Of a stretch of 64,000 nt of DNA, positions 8,173 through 18,149 are shown piece by piece. The DNA lies in contig JAYNZW010000002.1 in the NCBI GenBank assembly GCA_038103905.1, positions 1 through 64,000 on the forward strand. Direction: 5' to 3'. The notes beneath the pieces are model-generated. The model ran no database searches. It was not told where the DNA came from and saw only the letters and a list, made by a program, of their open reading frames with translations. Source of the DNA: CABYIR01 sp038103905 (lineage in GTDB: Bacteria > Pseudomonadota > Alphaproteobacteria > Pelagibacterales > AG-422-B15). Position numbers and translations under genes: made by a program. Positions within the stretch are counted from its first letter, which is position 1; the number at the start of each line of letters is the position of its first letter.

Positions 8173-10194
8173 TTAATTCTTATCAAGGAAGCTTTTAAGA
8201 TGCTTTGCTCTTGTAGGATGCTTAAGTTTTCTCAGCGCTTTTGCCTCGATTTGTCGTATACGTTCTCTCGTTACTGAAAACTGTTGACCTACTTCTTCAA
8301 GAGTATGGTCAGAGTTCATCCCGATTCCAAACCTCATTCTTAATACTCTTTCTTCTCTTGGAGTTAAAGATGAAAGAATCTTTGTTGTTGTTTGACGGAG
8401 ATTAGAATGAATTGCCGCATCTATTGGTATGACCGCATTTTCGTCCTTAATAAAATCACCTAAATGACTATCTTCTTCATCTCCAACAGGAGTTTCCAAA
8501 CTGACTGGTTCTTTTGCAATCTTAAGAACTTTTTTAACTTTTTCCAAAGGCATGTTGAGCTTTACTGAAATTTCTTCAGGAGTAGGTTCTCTTCCTATTT
8601 CATTAAGAAGAAGTCTTTGAGTTCTTACAATCTTATTAATAGTTTCAATCATATGTACTGGGATACGAATTGTTCGAGCTTGGTCAGCTATTGATCTGGT
8701 AATAGCTTGCCTGATCCACCATGTAGCATATGTTGAAAACTTATAACCTCTTCTATATTCAAATTTATCAACAGCTTTCATCAGGCCAATATTACCTTCT
8801 TGAATAAGATCTAAGAACTGAAGGCCTCTGTTAGTATATTTCTTTGCAATTGAAATCACTAATCTTAGATTTGCCTCAATCATTTCTTTCTTTGCAATAC
8901 TAGACTCACGTTCACCTTTTTGAACATGGTTAACAATTCTTTTAAACTCCATCAGAGTTAACCCAATATCACTAGCAGCACCTCTGACTTCATTCATTAT
9001 ATCTTTAATTTCAGATTTCTTGTCCTTAACAAATTTTTCCCATCCAGCTAGTCTAGTAATTTTTCTTAACCAATAAGGGTTATTTTCATTACCTATGTAC
9101 TTATCAAGAAATTCCTCACGACTGATTTTATGTTGCATAGCAAGTCGAAGTAGCTTTCCTTCAAGCCCAACAATTTTTTTATTAATCACGTATAAGTTTC
9201 CAATCAATTCTTCAATTTTATTTGTATTGATCTGAAGACCTTTAATTAGCTCAACAACAACTGACTTAGATTCTTGATATTTTTTTTCTGAATTCTTTGG
9301 AAATTCTTGTCCCTTTTCTTGAAAGTCGATTTTATTCTTTTGTAATTTTTGTAGTTTTTGAAAATTCTTTGATAATTTTTTAAATATTTCAAGGATCTGG
9401 GGTTTTAATTCTTGCTCCATAATAGCGATTGAAACATTTAATTCATCCTCAGAGTCTTCATACTCTTCAATAGAATCATCAATGTCCTTAGATGAAGATG
9501 TATCTTCAACTTCATCACCATAAGTTGAATTTTTTTTCTCTAATTCACGACGCTTTCTTAATTCTTCTTTCTCTTCTTGATCTTTCTTCTTTTTTGCTTC
9601 TTTAATTTTTTTTGTGAGTGCTTTTTTATCAGGTGACTCATCAAATAAAGAGTCTAAATCAATTACCTCTCTTAAAGTTATTTTTTCGTTAATTATATCA
9701 TCTCGCCAATCTAAAATTGCCTTAAGAGTTAAAGGGCTTTCACATAAACCAGATATCATAGCATCTTGGCCGGCTTCAATTCTTTTAGCTATAGCGATTT
9801 CACCTTCTCTTGATAAAAGATCTACGGTGCCCATTTCTCTTAAATAAAGCTTAACGGGATCATCAGTTTTTTCAGAAGCAGTTTTTACTTCAGCACTATC
9901 ATCATTTTCAATTTCGTCATCATTATCAGAATCGTCTGAGTCAATTATATCAAATCCAACTTCAGATAATTTAGTTGTATATTGTTCAATTTGTTCGGAT
10001 GTAAATTTGTCTTCAGGAAAGGATTTTTTAATTAGTTCGTTGGTTAAGTAACCATCTTTTTTGCCTTTACGAATAAGTTTTTTAATAATTGATTTTTCAA
10101 GATCTAAAACTGGGCCGTCCTGATCAGCAGCAGAGGCGTATTCATTTTGAGCAGCATTTGTAACTACTTTCTTTTTTCTGCCTCTTTTTTTCAT
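8173..10194 (-). CDS. rpoD: RNA polymerase primary sigma factor RpoD (sigma-70)
   Basis: Housekeeping sigma factor of 673 residues. Region 1.1 is present near residues 32-85. Region 1.2 begins at DPVKLYLREMG, after a long acidic stretch. The non-conserved spacer between 1.2 and 2.1 is rich in Lys/Glu and Asp. Regions 2.1-2.4 contain EANLRLVISIAKKY, FLDLIQEGNIGLMKAV and KFSTYATWWIRQAI. Regions 3 and 4 end in the helix-turn-helix with TRERIRQIEAKALRKL. The gene overlaps the upstream dnaG by four bases, the conserved primase-sigma pair of the macromolecular synthesis operon. rpsU is not present. Confidence 0.98.
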   Translation of the reverse strand: MKKRGRKKKVVTNAAQNEYASAADQDGPVLDLEKSIIKKLIRKGKKDGYLTNELIKKSFPEDKFTSEQIEQYTTKLSEVGFDIIDSDDSDNDDEIENDDSAEVKTASEKTDDPVKLYLREMGTVDLLSREGEIAIAKRIEAGQDAMISGLCESPLTLKAILDWRDDIINEKITLREVIDLDSLFDESPDKKALTKKIKEAKKKKDQEEKEELRKRRELEKKNSTYGDEVEDTSSSKDIDDSIEEYEDSEDELNVSIAIMEQELKPQILEIFKKLSKNFQKLQKLQKNKIDFQEKGQEFPKNSEKKYQESKSVVVELIKGLQINTNKIEELIGNLYVINKKIVGLEGKLLRLAMQHKISREEFLDKYIGNENNPYWLRKITRLAGWEKFVKDKKSEIKDIMNEVRGAASDIGLTLMEFKRIVNHVQKGERESSIAKKEMIEANLRLVISIAKKYTNRGLQFLDLIQEGNIGLMKAVDKFEYRRGYKFSTYATWWIRQAITRSIADQARTIRIPVHMIETINKIVRTQRLLLNEIGREPTPEEISVKLNMPLEKVKKVLKIAKEPVSLETPVGDEEDSHLGDFIKDENAVIPIDAAIHSNLRQTTTKILSSLTPREERVLRMRFGIGMNSDHTLEEVGQQFSVTRERIRQIEAKALRKLKHPTRAKHLKSFLDKN

Positions 10195-12005
10195 TTATTT
10201 TCGCCTTTATTTAAACTTTCCATCTTAAGTTTTACAAAATTTTCAAAGCTTTCTTGATCCATATTTTTTTCAAGATCTGATATAGCTTGATTTAAGGTCT
10301 CATTTGAAAAAGAAACACTATGAATATTTAATAACTCTTCAAAACTTTTTTCTTGTTCGTCTTGTTGTTTATTAATCAAAAACTTATGTGTCTCTAAGTG
10401 AGAAGGATTATAAATACTCCTTATTAAATTTGAAAATTCTGATGCTTCTAAATATGTCTTTAAATCAGTATTTTCAAGGCTTTTGTTATCTAGAGATAAA
10501 AAATCAAGAATTTTTGAGCATATTTTTGCTAAATTCTTGTCATTGAATCGTAAATTTCCAATTTCTTCTGTGTATTTATCAATGAGACTCTGATTCTCAA
10601 TCATCATCCAAATTATAATTTTCTCTCGTATTACTGACTCAGGTTGGTTTGAATTTGCTCTTTCACTCTTTAATGCTTCGTTTGAAGGTTTTGAAAAATT
10701 CTTATATTTTTTTGAATTAATATTTACATTATCAATTCTCTTAATTTGAATAATTTTTTCACTAAAATATTTTTTATAATAATCAGCAATTGTCCTATCT
10801 GATATTTCATTTGTAATACTCATTACTTTTTTTTCAAACCCGGCTTTTTTTTCAGGAGTTGAGATATCTGAAGCACTATATTCACTGTTCCAAATAAAAT
10901 CTGACAAAGACAATGAATTTTTGATTAACCTTTTAAATTCTTCGTTTGAATTTTGTTTGAGAAAATCATCTGGATCCGTATCATTGGGTAAGATACAAAA
11001 CTTTAGTGAATACTCTGGTTTTAATAATTGTAAACTTAACCGCGCCGCTCTTAATGCCGCTTTTTGACCAGCTTCATCTCCATCAAATACAATTGTAGGA
11101 CATTTACAATATCTCCACATAGCTTCTAATTGAAATTTTGTAACTGCAGTTCCTAATGGTGCAACAACTGTCTTAAACCCATACTGATATAAAGAAACTG
11201 CATCCATATATCCTTCAACCAGAAATAGTTCATCTAAATTTCTTTTTTCTTCTATCGCTAAACTAATATTATAAAGGTTAAAACTTTTTTTAAAAATTAT
11301 GCTATCAGAAGAGTTAATATATTTTATTTTAGAATTATCTAACTCTCTACCACCAAATGCTATTACACGTGATCGATAATCTTTTATTGGAAAAATTAAA
11401 CGACTTCTAAAGAAATCATAATATTCATTTTCTTTATACTTTGATTTTTTTATCAGTCCAAGCTTAAGAACATCCTCTATCTTATGTCCTTTTGATTTTA
11501 AAAAATTAAATAAATCACTATTTTGATTATTTGCATATCCAATCTCAAACTTATTAATTATATCTTTATCTACCTCTCGTTTATCTAAGTAAGATTTTGG
11601 AATTTCAGATTGTTTAAGATTTTCTCTATAAAAATCTTTAGCATCCTCAACTATTTTGTAGAGGTTTAAATTGATTTGCTCATTACTATAATTTTCATTT
11701 CTTATTTTTCCTTTTTCTGGATCAAAGCCCGCTTGTCTTGCTAGAGTTTCAATTGCCTCAGGATATGTAAGCCCTTTTGTTTTCATCAAAAAAGAAAAAA
11801 TATCTCCATGCTCCGATGTACTAAAACAATGATAAAATTCTTTTTGGTCGTTAACTGTAAATGAAGGTGTTTTTTCATTTTTAAAAGGACTAAGACCTAT
11901 AAATTCTGATCCTCTTTGAGTCAGTTTCACTGATTTACCAACAACATCAGAAACCTTTAAGCGACCCTTAATCTCATTAATAAATTCTTTACTGTATCGA
12001 GCCAT
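10191..12005 (-). CDS. dnaG: DNA primase DnaG, with degenerate zinc ribbon
   Basis: Synthesises RNA primers at the replication fork. I chose the ATG at 12005 over a TTG two codons upstream. The TOPRIM core shows FLVEGYMDAVSL with the catalytic glutamate and VFDGDEAGQKAALRA with the DxD acids. The N-terminal ribbon is recognisable (SPFKNEKTPSFTVND, then FYHCFSTSEHGD), but three of the four canonical ligands (Cys, His, Cys, Cys) are replaced by Ser, Lys and Thr, leaving one Cys. A C-terminal DnaB-interaction region follows. The stop overlaps the rpoD start. Length is normal for the family. Confidence 0.97.
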   Translation of the reverse strand: MARYSKEFINEIKGRLKVSDVVGKSVKLTQRGSEFIGLSPFKNEKTPSFTVNDQKEFYHCFSTSEHGDIFSFLMKTKGLTYPEAIETLARQAGFDPEKGKIRNENYSNEQINLNLYKIVEDAKDFYRENLKQSEIPKSYLDKREVDKDIINKFEIGYANNQNSDLFNFLKSKGHKIEDVLKLGLIKKSKYKENEYYDFFRSRLIFPIKDYRSRVIAFGGRELDNSKIKYINSSDSIIFKKSFNLYNISLAIEEKRNLDELFLVEGYMDAVSLYQYGFKTVVAPLGTAVTKFQLEAMWRYCKCPTIVFDGDEAGQKAALRAARLSLQLLKPEYSLKFCILPNDTDPDDFLKQNSNEEFKRLIKNSLSLSDFIWNSEYSASDISTPEKKAGFEKKVMSITNEISDRTIADYYKKYFSEKIIQIKRIDNVNINSKKYKNFSKPSNEALKSERANSNQPESVIREKIIIWMMIENQSLIDKYTEEIGNLRFNDKNLAKICSKILDFLSLDNKSLENTDLKTYLEASEFSNLIRSIYNPSHLETHKFLINKQQDEQEKSFEELLNIHSVSFSNETLNQAISDLEKNMDQESFENFVKLKMESLNKGENK

Positions 12006-12059
12006 ATACAAATAATAATAGCGATATCATGTAAGATTGTCTTAAAATTAATTGGAAAA

Positions 12060-12512
12060 CTATTTCAGTTTCTCCTTTAAAATTCGGCTTGCAATAGACA
12101 TATCGAGTGAATCTGAGTGCTTCTCTTTCAAAAGCTTAATAACTTTTCCTATATCTTTTAAATTTTGGGCATCAGATTGACTGATTGCTTCTTCACAAAC
12201 TTTAACGGTCTGTTCTTCATCAAGTTGAGCGGGCAAAAACTCGCTTATAATTTTGACTTCTTCCTGTTCTTTTTGAACTAATTCTTGCCTATTGGCCTTT
12301 TCAAACATTTCAATCGAATCATTTCTTTGTTTAATCATTTTTTTAAGAAGACCTGAAACAACATCTGATGAAATTTCATCATTTTCTCCATTTGATCTAC
12401 TTGCGATTTCTTTATCCTTTATCGCAGCCAAAATAAGTCTAAGAGTATGAATTCTTATCTTGTCTCCACTTTTAAGCGAGTTAGAAAGCTCATTTACAAT
12501 TGTATTTTTCAT
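12060..12512 (-). CDS. GatB/YqeY domain-containing protein
   Basis: A 150-residue YqeY protein. It shows the family-typical N-terminal sequence with RIHTLRLILAAIKDKEIA, the central RNDSIEMFEKANRQELVQKEQEE helix, and the segment EFLPAQLDEEQTV, all related to the tRNA-binding tail of GatB. The family is widespread and often sits next to rpsU, dnaG or rpoD, as here (49 bases upstream of dnaG). A direct biochemical role has not been settled; tRNA or tRNA-amidotransferase involvement is the usual suggestion. Confidence 0.92.
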   Translation of the reverse strand: MKNTIVNELSNSLKSGDKIRIHTLRLILAAIKDKEIASRSNGENDEISSDVVSGLLKKMIKQRNDSIEMFEKANRQELVQKEQEEVKIISEFLPAQLDEEQTVKVCEEAISQSDAQNLKDIGKVIKLLKEKHSDSLDMSIASRILKEKLK

Positions 12513-12563
12513 AGTCTTTATAATTAAAAAAACAGCTGAACTTATATTAAGATGATCATCATA

Positions 12564-12589
12564 TCAACAAATGTTGAGTAATTTTTTTT
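12564..12589 (+). terminator. possible attenuator-like hairpin in the carA leader
   Basis: TCAAC and GTTGA flank an AAAT loop (12564-12577). After four bases a run of eight T follows (12582-12589). It lies 70 bases before the carA ATG. A second weak stem (TAGATT at 12624-12629 with AATCTA at 12641-12646) lies closer to the start. The arrangement could be a transcription attenuator for carAB, but the stems are short and AT-rich. Confidence 0.25.
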
Positions 12590-12658
12590 AGGCTTAAATT
12601 CTGGCTTGCAACGGGCAAATTATTAGATTAAGTTCCAATAAATCTAGAATCAGTTTTA

Positions 12659-13837
12659 ATGAAAAAAACAAATCGATCGAGAAAACTTAATAAAGTGTCC
12701 CGATCTTTTGATTCTCCAGCAAAAATAATCCTTGAAGACAAATCAACTTTTTCCGGTATTGCAATTGGCGCCAGAAAGAAAGTTGTTGGGGAATTATGCT
12801 TTAATACTTCAATGACAGGATATCAAGAAATAATCTCTGATCCATCTTACGCTGGGCAAATAATTAATTTTACTTTTCCTCATATCGGCAATGTAGGCAC
12901 AAATAGTTATGACAATGAAACGTTTATTCCTTTTGCAAGTGGAATTGTGGTTAGCGCTGATATCTCAGAGCCTTCAAATTTTAGATCAATTCAACATTTA
13001 GACTCTTGGCTAAAAGAAAATAATATTCCTGGTATCTGTAATGTAGATACTCGATCTATAACAAATTTGATAAGAGAAAATGGAGCTTATAAATGTCTAC
13101 TAAATACAAAAGAAAATGACCAATCTTCTCTTAGGAATAATCTTAAACTAATTAATGACTGGAATGGATTAAATAATCTTGATCTTGCAAAAGAAGTGTC
13201 ATGCAAAGAACCTTTCACTTTAAAACCTAATAGTAAAAAAAATTCAATGAGAATTATTGCAATTGATTATGGAATAAAACATAACATCGTGCACTCACTT
13301 ATGAATTTAAATGCCGAAGTGATAATTGTTCCTGCAACTTCTAATGCAGAAATGATCATGAGTTTTAAACCTGATGGAATATTTTTATCTAATGGTCCAG
13401 GCGATCCCAAGGCTACTGGTAAATATGCCATACCAACAATAAAAAAACTTATAGAAACTAAAATACCTATGTTTGGTATATGCCTTGGACATCAACTTAT
13501 CTCGTTAGCTCTAGGAGCTAAAACAAAAAAAATGTTTCAAGGACATAGAGGGGCTAATCATCCAGTAAAAAACTTGACCACAAATCAGGTGGAAATTACA
13601 TCACAAAATCATGGATTTGTAGTTGAGGAAAAATCTATTCCTAAATCAGTTTCAATTACACATAAATCATTATTTGATGGATCAATAGAGGGAATAAAAC
13701 ATAAAAACAAAAAAGTGTTCTCTGTGCAATATCATCCTGAAGCATCGCCAGGTCCACATGATAGTCATTATTTATTTCAAGACTTTATATCATTAATAAA
13801 AGATCATTTAAAATATGCCAAAAAGAAAAGACATTAA
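12659..13837 (+). CDS. carA: carbamoyl-phosphate synthase, small (glutaminase) subunit
   Basis: Supplies ammonia from glutamine to CarB for carbamoyl phosphate synthesis, feeding pyrimidines and arginine. The N-terminal CPSase_sm domain contains GELCFNTSMTGYQEIISDPSY. The class I glutaminase domain has the nucleophile in FGICLGHQL and the His/Glu pair in QYHPEASPGPHD. About 20 basic residues precede the usual start, but no later ATG fits well, so they are probably translated. The gene overlaps carB by 23 bases, which couples the subunits at equal levels. It is divergent from yqeY, with 146 bases between the starts. Confidence 0.97.
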   Translation: MKKTNRSRKLNKVSRSFDSPAKIILEDKSTFSGIAIGARKKVVGELCFNTSMTGYQEIISDPSYAGQIINFTFPHIGNVGTNSYDNETFIPFASGIVVSADISEPSNFRSIQHLDSWLKENNIPGICNVDTRSITNLIRENGAYKCLLNTKENDQSSLRNNLKLINDWNGLNNLDLAKEVSCKEPFTLKPNSKKNSMRIIAIDYGIKHNIVHSLMNLNAEVIIVPATSNAEMIMSFKPDGIFLSNGPGDPKATGKYAIPTIKKLIETKIPMFGICLGHQLISLALGAKTKKMFQGHRGANHPVKNLTTNQVEITSQNHGFVVEEKSIPKSVSITHKSLFDGSIEGIKHKNKKVFSVQYHPEASPGPHDSHYLFQDFISLIKDHLKYAKKKRH

Positions 13838-16800
13838 ATCAATATTAGTTGTGGGTGCCGGACCAATAATAATTGGTCAAGCTTGTGAGTTTGACTACTC
13901 AGGAACTCAAGCTTGTAAAGCGCTGATGCAAGAAGGTTATAGGGTAATTTTGATTAACTCTAATCCAGCTACGATTATGACAGATCCAGAAACTGCAGAT
14001 GTTGTCTACATTGAGCCCATTACACCAGATGTGGTTAAAAAAATTATTATTAAAGAAAAACCCGATGTCTTGCTACCAACAATGGGGGGTCAAACAGCTT
14101 TAAATATTGCTCTCAGTTTATCTGAAAATGGAACTTTAAAAAAATATAATGTTGAGTTGATTGGGGCAAACTTAACAGCAATTAAAAAGGCTGAAGAAAG
14201 AGAGAGTTTTTATAAAGCGATGAAAAAAATAGGACTAGACTGTCCTAAAGCTGAGATAGCAAGAAGTGTTAAAGAATCATATCAATCTCTAGAAAAATTA
14301 GGTCTTCCAGTAATCATTCGTCCGTCTCTAACTTTAGGAGGAACAGGTGGTGGTATCGCAAATACCAAAAAAGAATTTGATGAAATAATTAAGTCTGGAC
14401 TTCAAAACTCTCCGATTCATGAGATCTTGATTGAAGAGTCAATTGCTGGATGGAAAGAATATGAAATGGAAGTAGTAAGAGATAAAAATGATAACTGTAT
14501 TATTGTATGTTCAATTGAAAATTTAGATCCGATGGGCATCCATACAGGAGACTCTATTACTGTAGCTCCCGCATTAACTCTTACAGATAAAGAGTATCAA
14601 GTTATGCGCAATGCATCGATAGCTTGCTTGAGAGAAATTGGCGTAGAAACAGGTGGGTCTAATGTTCAATTTGCTGTAAATCCAAAAAATGGAAGATTAG
14701 TCATAATTGAAATGAATCCAAGAGTTTCAAGATCTTCAGCATTAGCATCTAAAGCTACAGGTTTTCCAATTGCAAAAATAGCTGCAAAGTTAGCTGTAGG
14801 ATACACACTTGATGAACTTGATAATGAAATAACAAAAGTAACACCTGCTTCATTTGAGCCTACAATAGATTATGTTGTAACAAAAATACCTCGTTTTACT
14901 TTCGAAAAATTTCAAGTTACAAAGCCCTTGCTCTCAAGTTCCATGAAATCAGTTGGAGAAGTCATGGCAATTGGTCGCTCCTTCAATGAGTCGATGCAAA
15001 AAGCTTTGAGATCTCTTGAGGTTGGGTTTGAAGGATTTGATAAGGTAGAAAAAACTAGTAATCAAAAAATATTAACAAAAAAAAATATTCTTACTGAGTT
15101 AAAAAAACCAGTTGTTGATAGAGTTTTACTTGTTGCTCAGGCGCTAAGATTTGGAAAGTCTATTAAAGAAATATATAATGCCTCGAAAATAGATCCATGG
15201 TTTATAGGCCAAATAAATGAGATTATTGAGAAAGAAAATGAGATAAAGAAGAAAGGCCTGCCAAAATCAGCTTTAGAATTTCAAAAAATTAAGGCAATGG
15301 GATTTTCTGATAAAAAATTAGCTCAATTAGTAAATAAAAAGCCGGAGAATATTCTTAATATTAGAAATAAACTGAAAATATTTCCTGACTTTAAAAGAAT
15401 AGATACTTGTGCCGCTGAGTTTAAGTCATTAACGCCATATATGTATTCAACATATAAAAAGAATGAAGTTTCAAATACATTTTGTGAATCAAAACCATCA
15501 AGCAGAAAAAAAGTTATTATATTAGGGAGTGGTCCTAACCGAATTGGTCAAGGAGTTGAATTTGATTATTGCTGTGTTCACGCATCCTTTGCAATTAAAA
15601 AAATGAACTATGAAACTATAATGATTAATTGTAACCCTGAAACAGTTTCAACTGATCCCGATACGAGTGATAGACTTTATTTTGAACCTTTAACAAGTGA
15701 AGACGTATTTGAGATAATTAGAAAAGAAAAATTAAATGGAAAACTAATGGGAGTAATTGTGCAGTTTGGAGGACAAACTCCCTTAAAACTGTCTAGTTTC
15801 CTAGAAAAAATGAAAATCCCAATATTGGGCACATCTGTTGACTCAATTGATCTTGCTGAAGATAGAGAAAGATTTAAAAAAATTGCTGAAGAGCTTAACC
15901 TACTGCAACCAGCTAATGGTATTGCTTTTTCGGAAAAAGAAGCTTTTCAAATAATTGGTAAAATTGGATTTCCTGCAGTTATTAGACCTTCTTATGTACT
16001 TGGAGGAAGAGCAATGGAAATTGTTCATAACAAGGAAGAACTTAAGAAATATTTTAAACAAGCTGTCATTATTTCAGGTGATAGCCCTGTATTGATTGAT
16101 AGTTACTTGAAAGATTCAATTGAAGTGGACGTAGATGCAATTTCTGATGGTAAAAACATATTAATTGCTGGGATTATGGAGCATATCGAAGAGGCAGGCA
16201 TTCACTCAGGAGATTCAACTTGCACTCTCCCACCATATTCTCTCTCAAATAAAATAATTGAAAATATAAAAAAACAAACAGTTAAGCTGGCTAAAGCTTT
16301 AAATGTCAAAGGGCTACTAAATATACAATTTGCAATACAAAATAATAATATTTTTTTATTAGAAGTTAACCCGAGAAGTAGTAGAACAGTTCCATTTGTG
16401 GCTAAGGCTACTGGAAATCAAATAGTAAAAATTGCTTCAAAAGTTGTAATGGGTAAAAAATTAAAACCTAATGATTTAAAAGAGCAAAAGAGTAATTTCA
16501 TAGCAATAAAAGAGCCTGTCTTTCCTTTCAAACGTTTTCCTAATGTTGATACAATATTAGGGCCAGAAATGAAGTCTACAGGTGAAGTAATGGCAATTGA
16601 TACTAGCTTTGAAAGCGCGTTCATTAAATGTCAATTAGCTGCCTCTAATCCACTACCACAAAAAGGAACTTTATTTGTATCAGTTAAAGACACTGATAAA
16701 GCTAAGATACTTCCGGTTATTCGATCATTCAGCAAACAAGGCTTTAAAATAATGGCTACTTCTGGCACTGCTCAATATCTAATAGACGGCGGAGTTAAAA

Positions 16801-17054
16801 CAAAAGTAATAAATAAGGTTTCTCAGGGTTCTCCACATTGCGTTGATGCATTGCTAGATGATAAAATTGATATTGTAATAAATACAACTGAAACAAGAAA
16901 ATCAATTAATGACTCATTTGGGATTAGAAGAACAGCACTAATTAAAAATATTCCATATTCTCTGACAGTTTCTGGTGCAAGAGCCTGTATTAATTCTATA
17001 AAAAGACTGAAAGCTGAAGATATTACAGTTAATTCTATTACTAATTTTCATTAA
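13815..17054 (+). CDS. carB: carbamoyl-phosphate synthase, large subunit
   Basis: Full-length 1079-residue synthase made of two homologous ATP-grasp halves. The first half opens with VVGAGPIIIGQACEFDYSG, the second with ILGSGPNRIGQGVEFDYCC at about residue 570. Each half has an ATP-grasp region (for example IRPSLTLGGTGGG and IRPSYVLGGRAMEIV). The C-terminal MGS-like domain (about 945-1079) is the allosteric site that responds to UMP and ornithine in known enzymes. The stop codon overlaps by four bases with the stop end of the convergent Lrp-family gene. Confidence 0.98.
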   Translation: MPKRKDIKSILVVGAGPIIIGQACEFDYSGTQACKALMQEGYRVILINSNPATIMTDPETADVVYIEPITPDVVKKIIIKEKPDVLLPTMGGQTALNIALSLSENGTLKKYNVELIGANLTAIKKAEERESFYKAMKKIGLDCPKAEIARSVKESYQSLEKLGLPVIIRPSLTLGGTGGGIANTKKEFDEIIKSGLQNSPIHEILIEESIAGWKEYEMEVVRDKNDNCIIVCSIENLDPMGIHTGDSITVAPALTLTDKEYQVMRNASIACLREIGVETGGSNVQFAVNPKNGRLVIIEMNPRVSRSSALASKATGFPIAKIAAKLAVGYTLDELDNEITKVTPASFEPTIDYVVTKIPRFTFEKFQVTKPLLSSSMKSVGEVMAIGRSFNESMQKALRSLEVGFEGFDKVEKTSNQKILTKKNILTELKKPVVDRVLLVAQALRFGKSIKEIYNASKIDPWFIGQINEIIEKENEIKKKGLPKSALEFQKIKAMGFSDKKLAQLVNKKPENILNIRNKLKIFPDFKRIDTCAAEFKSLTPYMYSTYKKNEVSNTFCESKPSSRKKVIILGSGPNRIGQGVEFDYCCVHASFAIKKMNYETIMINCNPETVSTDPDTSDRLYFEPLTSEDVFEIIRKEKLNGKLMGVIVQFGGQTPLKLSSFLEKMKIPILGTSVDSIDLAEDRERFKKIAEELNLLQPANGIAFSEKEAFQIIGKIGFPAVIRPSYVLGGRAMEIVHNKEELKKYFKQAVIISGDSPVLIDSYLKDSIEVDVDAISDGKNILIAGIMEHIEEAGIHSGDSTCTLPPYSLSNKIIENIKKQTVKLAKALNVKGLLNIQFAIQNNNIFLLEVNPRSSRTVPFVAKATGNQIVKIASKVVMGKKLKPNDLKEQKSNFIAIKEPVFPFKRFPNVDTILGPEMKSTGEVMAIDTSFESAFIKCQLAASNPLPQKGTLFVSVKDTDKAKILPVIRSFSKQGFKIMATSGTAQYLIDGGVKTKVINKVSQGSPHCVDALLDDKIDIVINTTETRKSINDSFGIRRTALIKNIPYSLTVSGARACINSIKRLKAEDITVNSITNFH

Positions 17055-17521
17055 TCAAGAGGGACTTTACCCAACGATTTGGTGTTCTTGATAGCAAATG
17101 CAGTTTTAACACTAGAAATATTTTCATAAGAAGTGACTTGATTAGTTAAGAAGTTATTAAAATCTTCCATGTTTTTTGAAATACATTTGAGTATAAAATC
17201 CACTTCTCCATTTAACATGTAACATTCTCTTACCTGTTCCCATCCCCAGACAAGTTTCTCAAATTGCCTTAAGCTCTCTTCATTCTGATTTTTAAGACTT
17301 ATGAAAATCCATACAGTTAGGTCAAAGCCTAATTTTGATGCGTTTATATTAGCTCTATATTCATCAATAAATCCAGCTTGTTCTAAATCTCTAACACGTC
17401 TTAACGTCGGTGGTGGGGACATATTAATTTTCTTGGCCAAGTCTAAATTAGATATTCGTCCTTCATCTTGTAATATTCTTAATATTTTAAGATCTGTACT
17501 GTCTATTTGTTTCTTCACCAC
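17051..17521 (-). CDS. Lrp/AsnC-family transcriptional regulator
   Basis: A 156-residue leucine-responsive-type regulator. The N-terminal winged helix-turn-helix contains LKILRILQDEGRISNLDLAKKI and PPTLRRVRDLEQAGFI, and a C-terminal RAM (amino-acid-binding) domain follows. I favour the GTG at 17521, which overlaps the last base of the preceding TAG stop; a GTG one codon later or a TTG at 17536 are alternatives. It is coupled to the upstream 2OG oxygenase gene. The regulated genes are unknown; neighbours such as carAB or the oxygenase are candidates. It ends tail-to-tail with carB, with four bases shared. Confidence 0.92.
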   Translation of the reverse strand: MVKKQIDSTDLKILRILQDEGRISNLDLAKKINMSPPPTLRRVRDLEQAGFIDEYRANINASKLGFDLTVWIFISLKNQNEESLRQFEKLVWGWEQVRECYMLNGEVDFILKCISKNMEDFNNFLTNQVTSYENISSVKTAFAIKNTKSLGKVPLD

Positions 17522-18147
17522 TATTCTACAGGCCAATCAGTTTTGAATGTTACATAATTAATTTGAATACATCTTCTTTCTTTCTTAATTTTCTTTTTTT
17601 CTAGACCATGCCACGAGTCTTTTTCAGCTGTAAAAATATATCCATAATTATTTTTGTAAGGAATTGTTTTAGCAATACTCAAATCAGGATTATAAAAATC
17701 AGTTCCAAGATTTTCATCCTCACCATATTTATTCACAAATATTATACTAGACATAAGTTTTTCTTTAATATCACAATGAGGCTCTAGCCAAAAACAATCT
17801 TTATCTTCTTTTTCCTCAACTCGAACATAGTATTTTGCCAAATTGAAATTTAACATTTCTTCCACAATATTTTGACATTCTTTAGATTGCATTTCTGAAA
17901 TTAAATCTCTTAAATGTGGAAATTCATTTTGATTTTGATGATCAACAAAAACTCTTAATTTTGATAATAAGTCTTTTCCAGTTTTATCCCCTGCTCTTGT
18001 TCCATCAAAAATTACTTCTCCAGATGGAATAGGCGTCTTATAGATTTCAATTATTGTTTCTTCAGATAATGGTTCATCAATAGTCCAATAATTAAATGGA
18101 CTTTGGTACTTAGACGATTTTGTTCTTAGAGAATTAATAAGTGTCAT
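17521..18147 (-). CDS. 2OG-Fe(II) oxygenase
   Basis: A 208-residue protein with a Fe(II)/2-oxoglutarate oxygenase core. The HxD iron ligands are in PHCDIKEK (about residues 126-133). The distal histidine is in DSWHGLEKKKI, and an arginine in KERRCIQINYV is the likely 2-oxoglutarate ligand. Substrate is unknown; proteins of this shape include peptide and small-molecule hydroxylases. It is sandwiched between the ELM1-like gene (two-base gap) and the Lrp regulator (one-base overlap), so all three are probably one transcript. Confidence 0.82.
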   Translation of the reverse strand: MTLINSLRTKSSKYQSPFNYWTIDEPLSEETIIEIYKTPIPSGEVIFDGTRAGDKTGKDLLSKLRVFVDHQNQNEFPHLRDLISEMQSKECQNIVEEMLNFNLAKYYVRVEEKEDKDCFWLEPHCDIKEKLMSSIIFVNKYGEDENLGTDFYNPDLSIAKTIPYKNNYGYIFTAEKDSWHGLEKKKIKKERRCIQINYVTFKTDWPVE

Positions 18148-18149
18148 AG

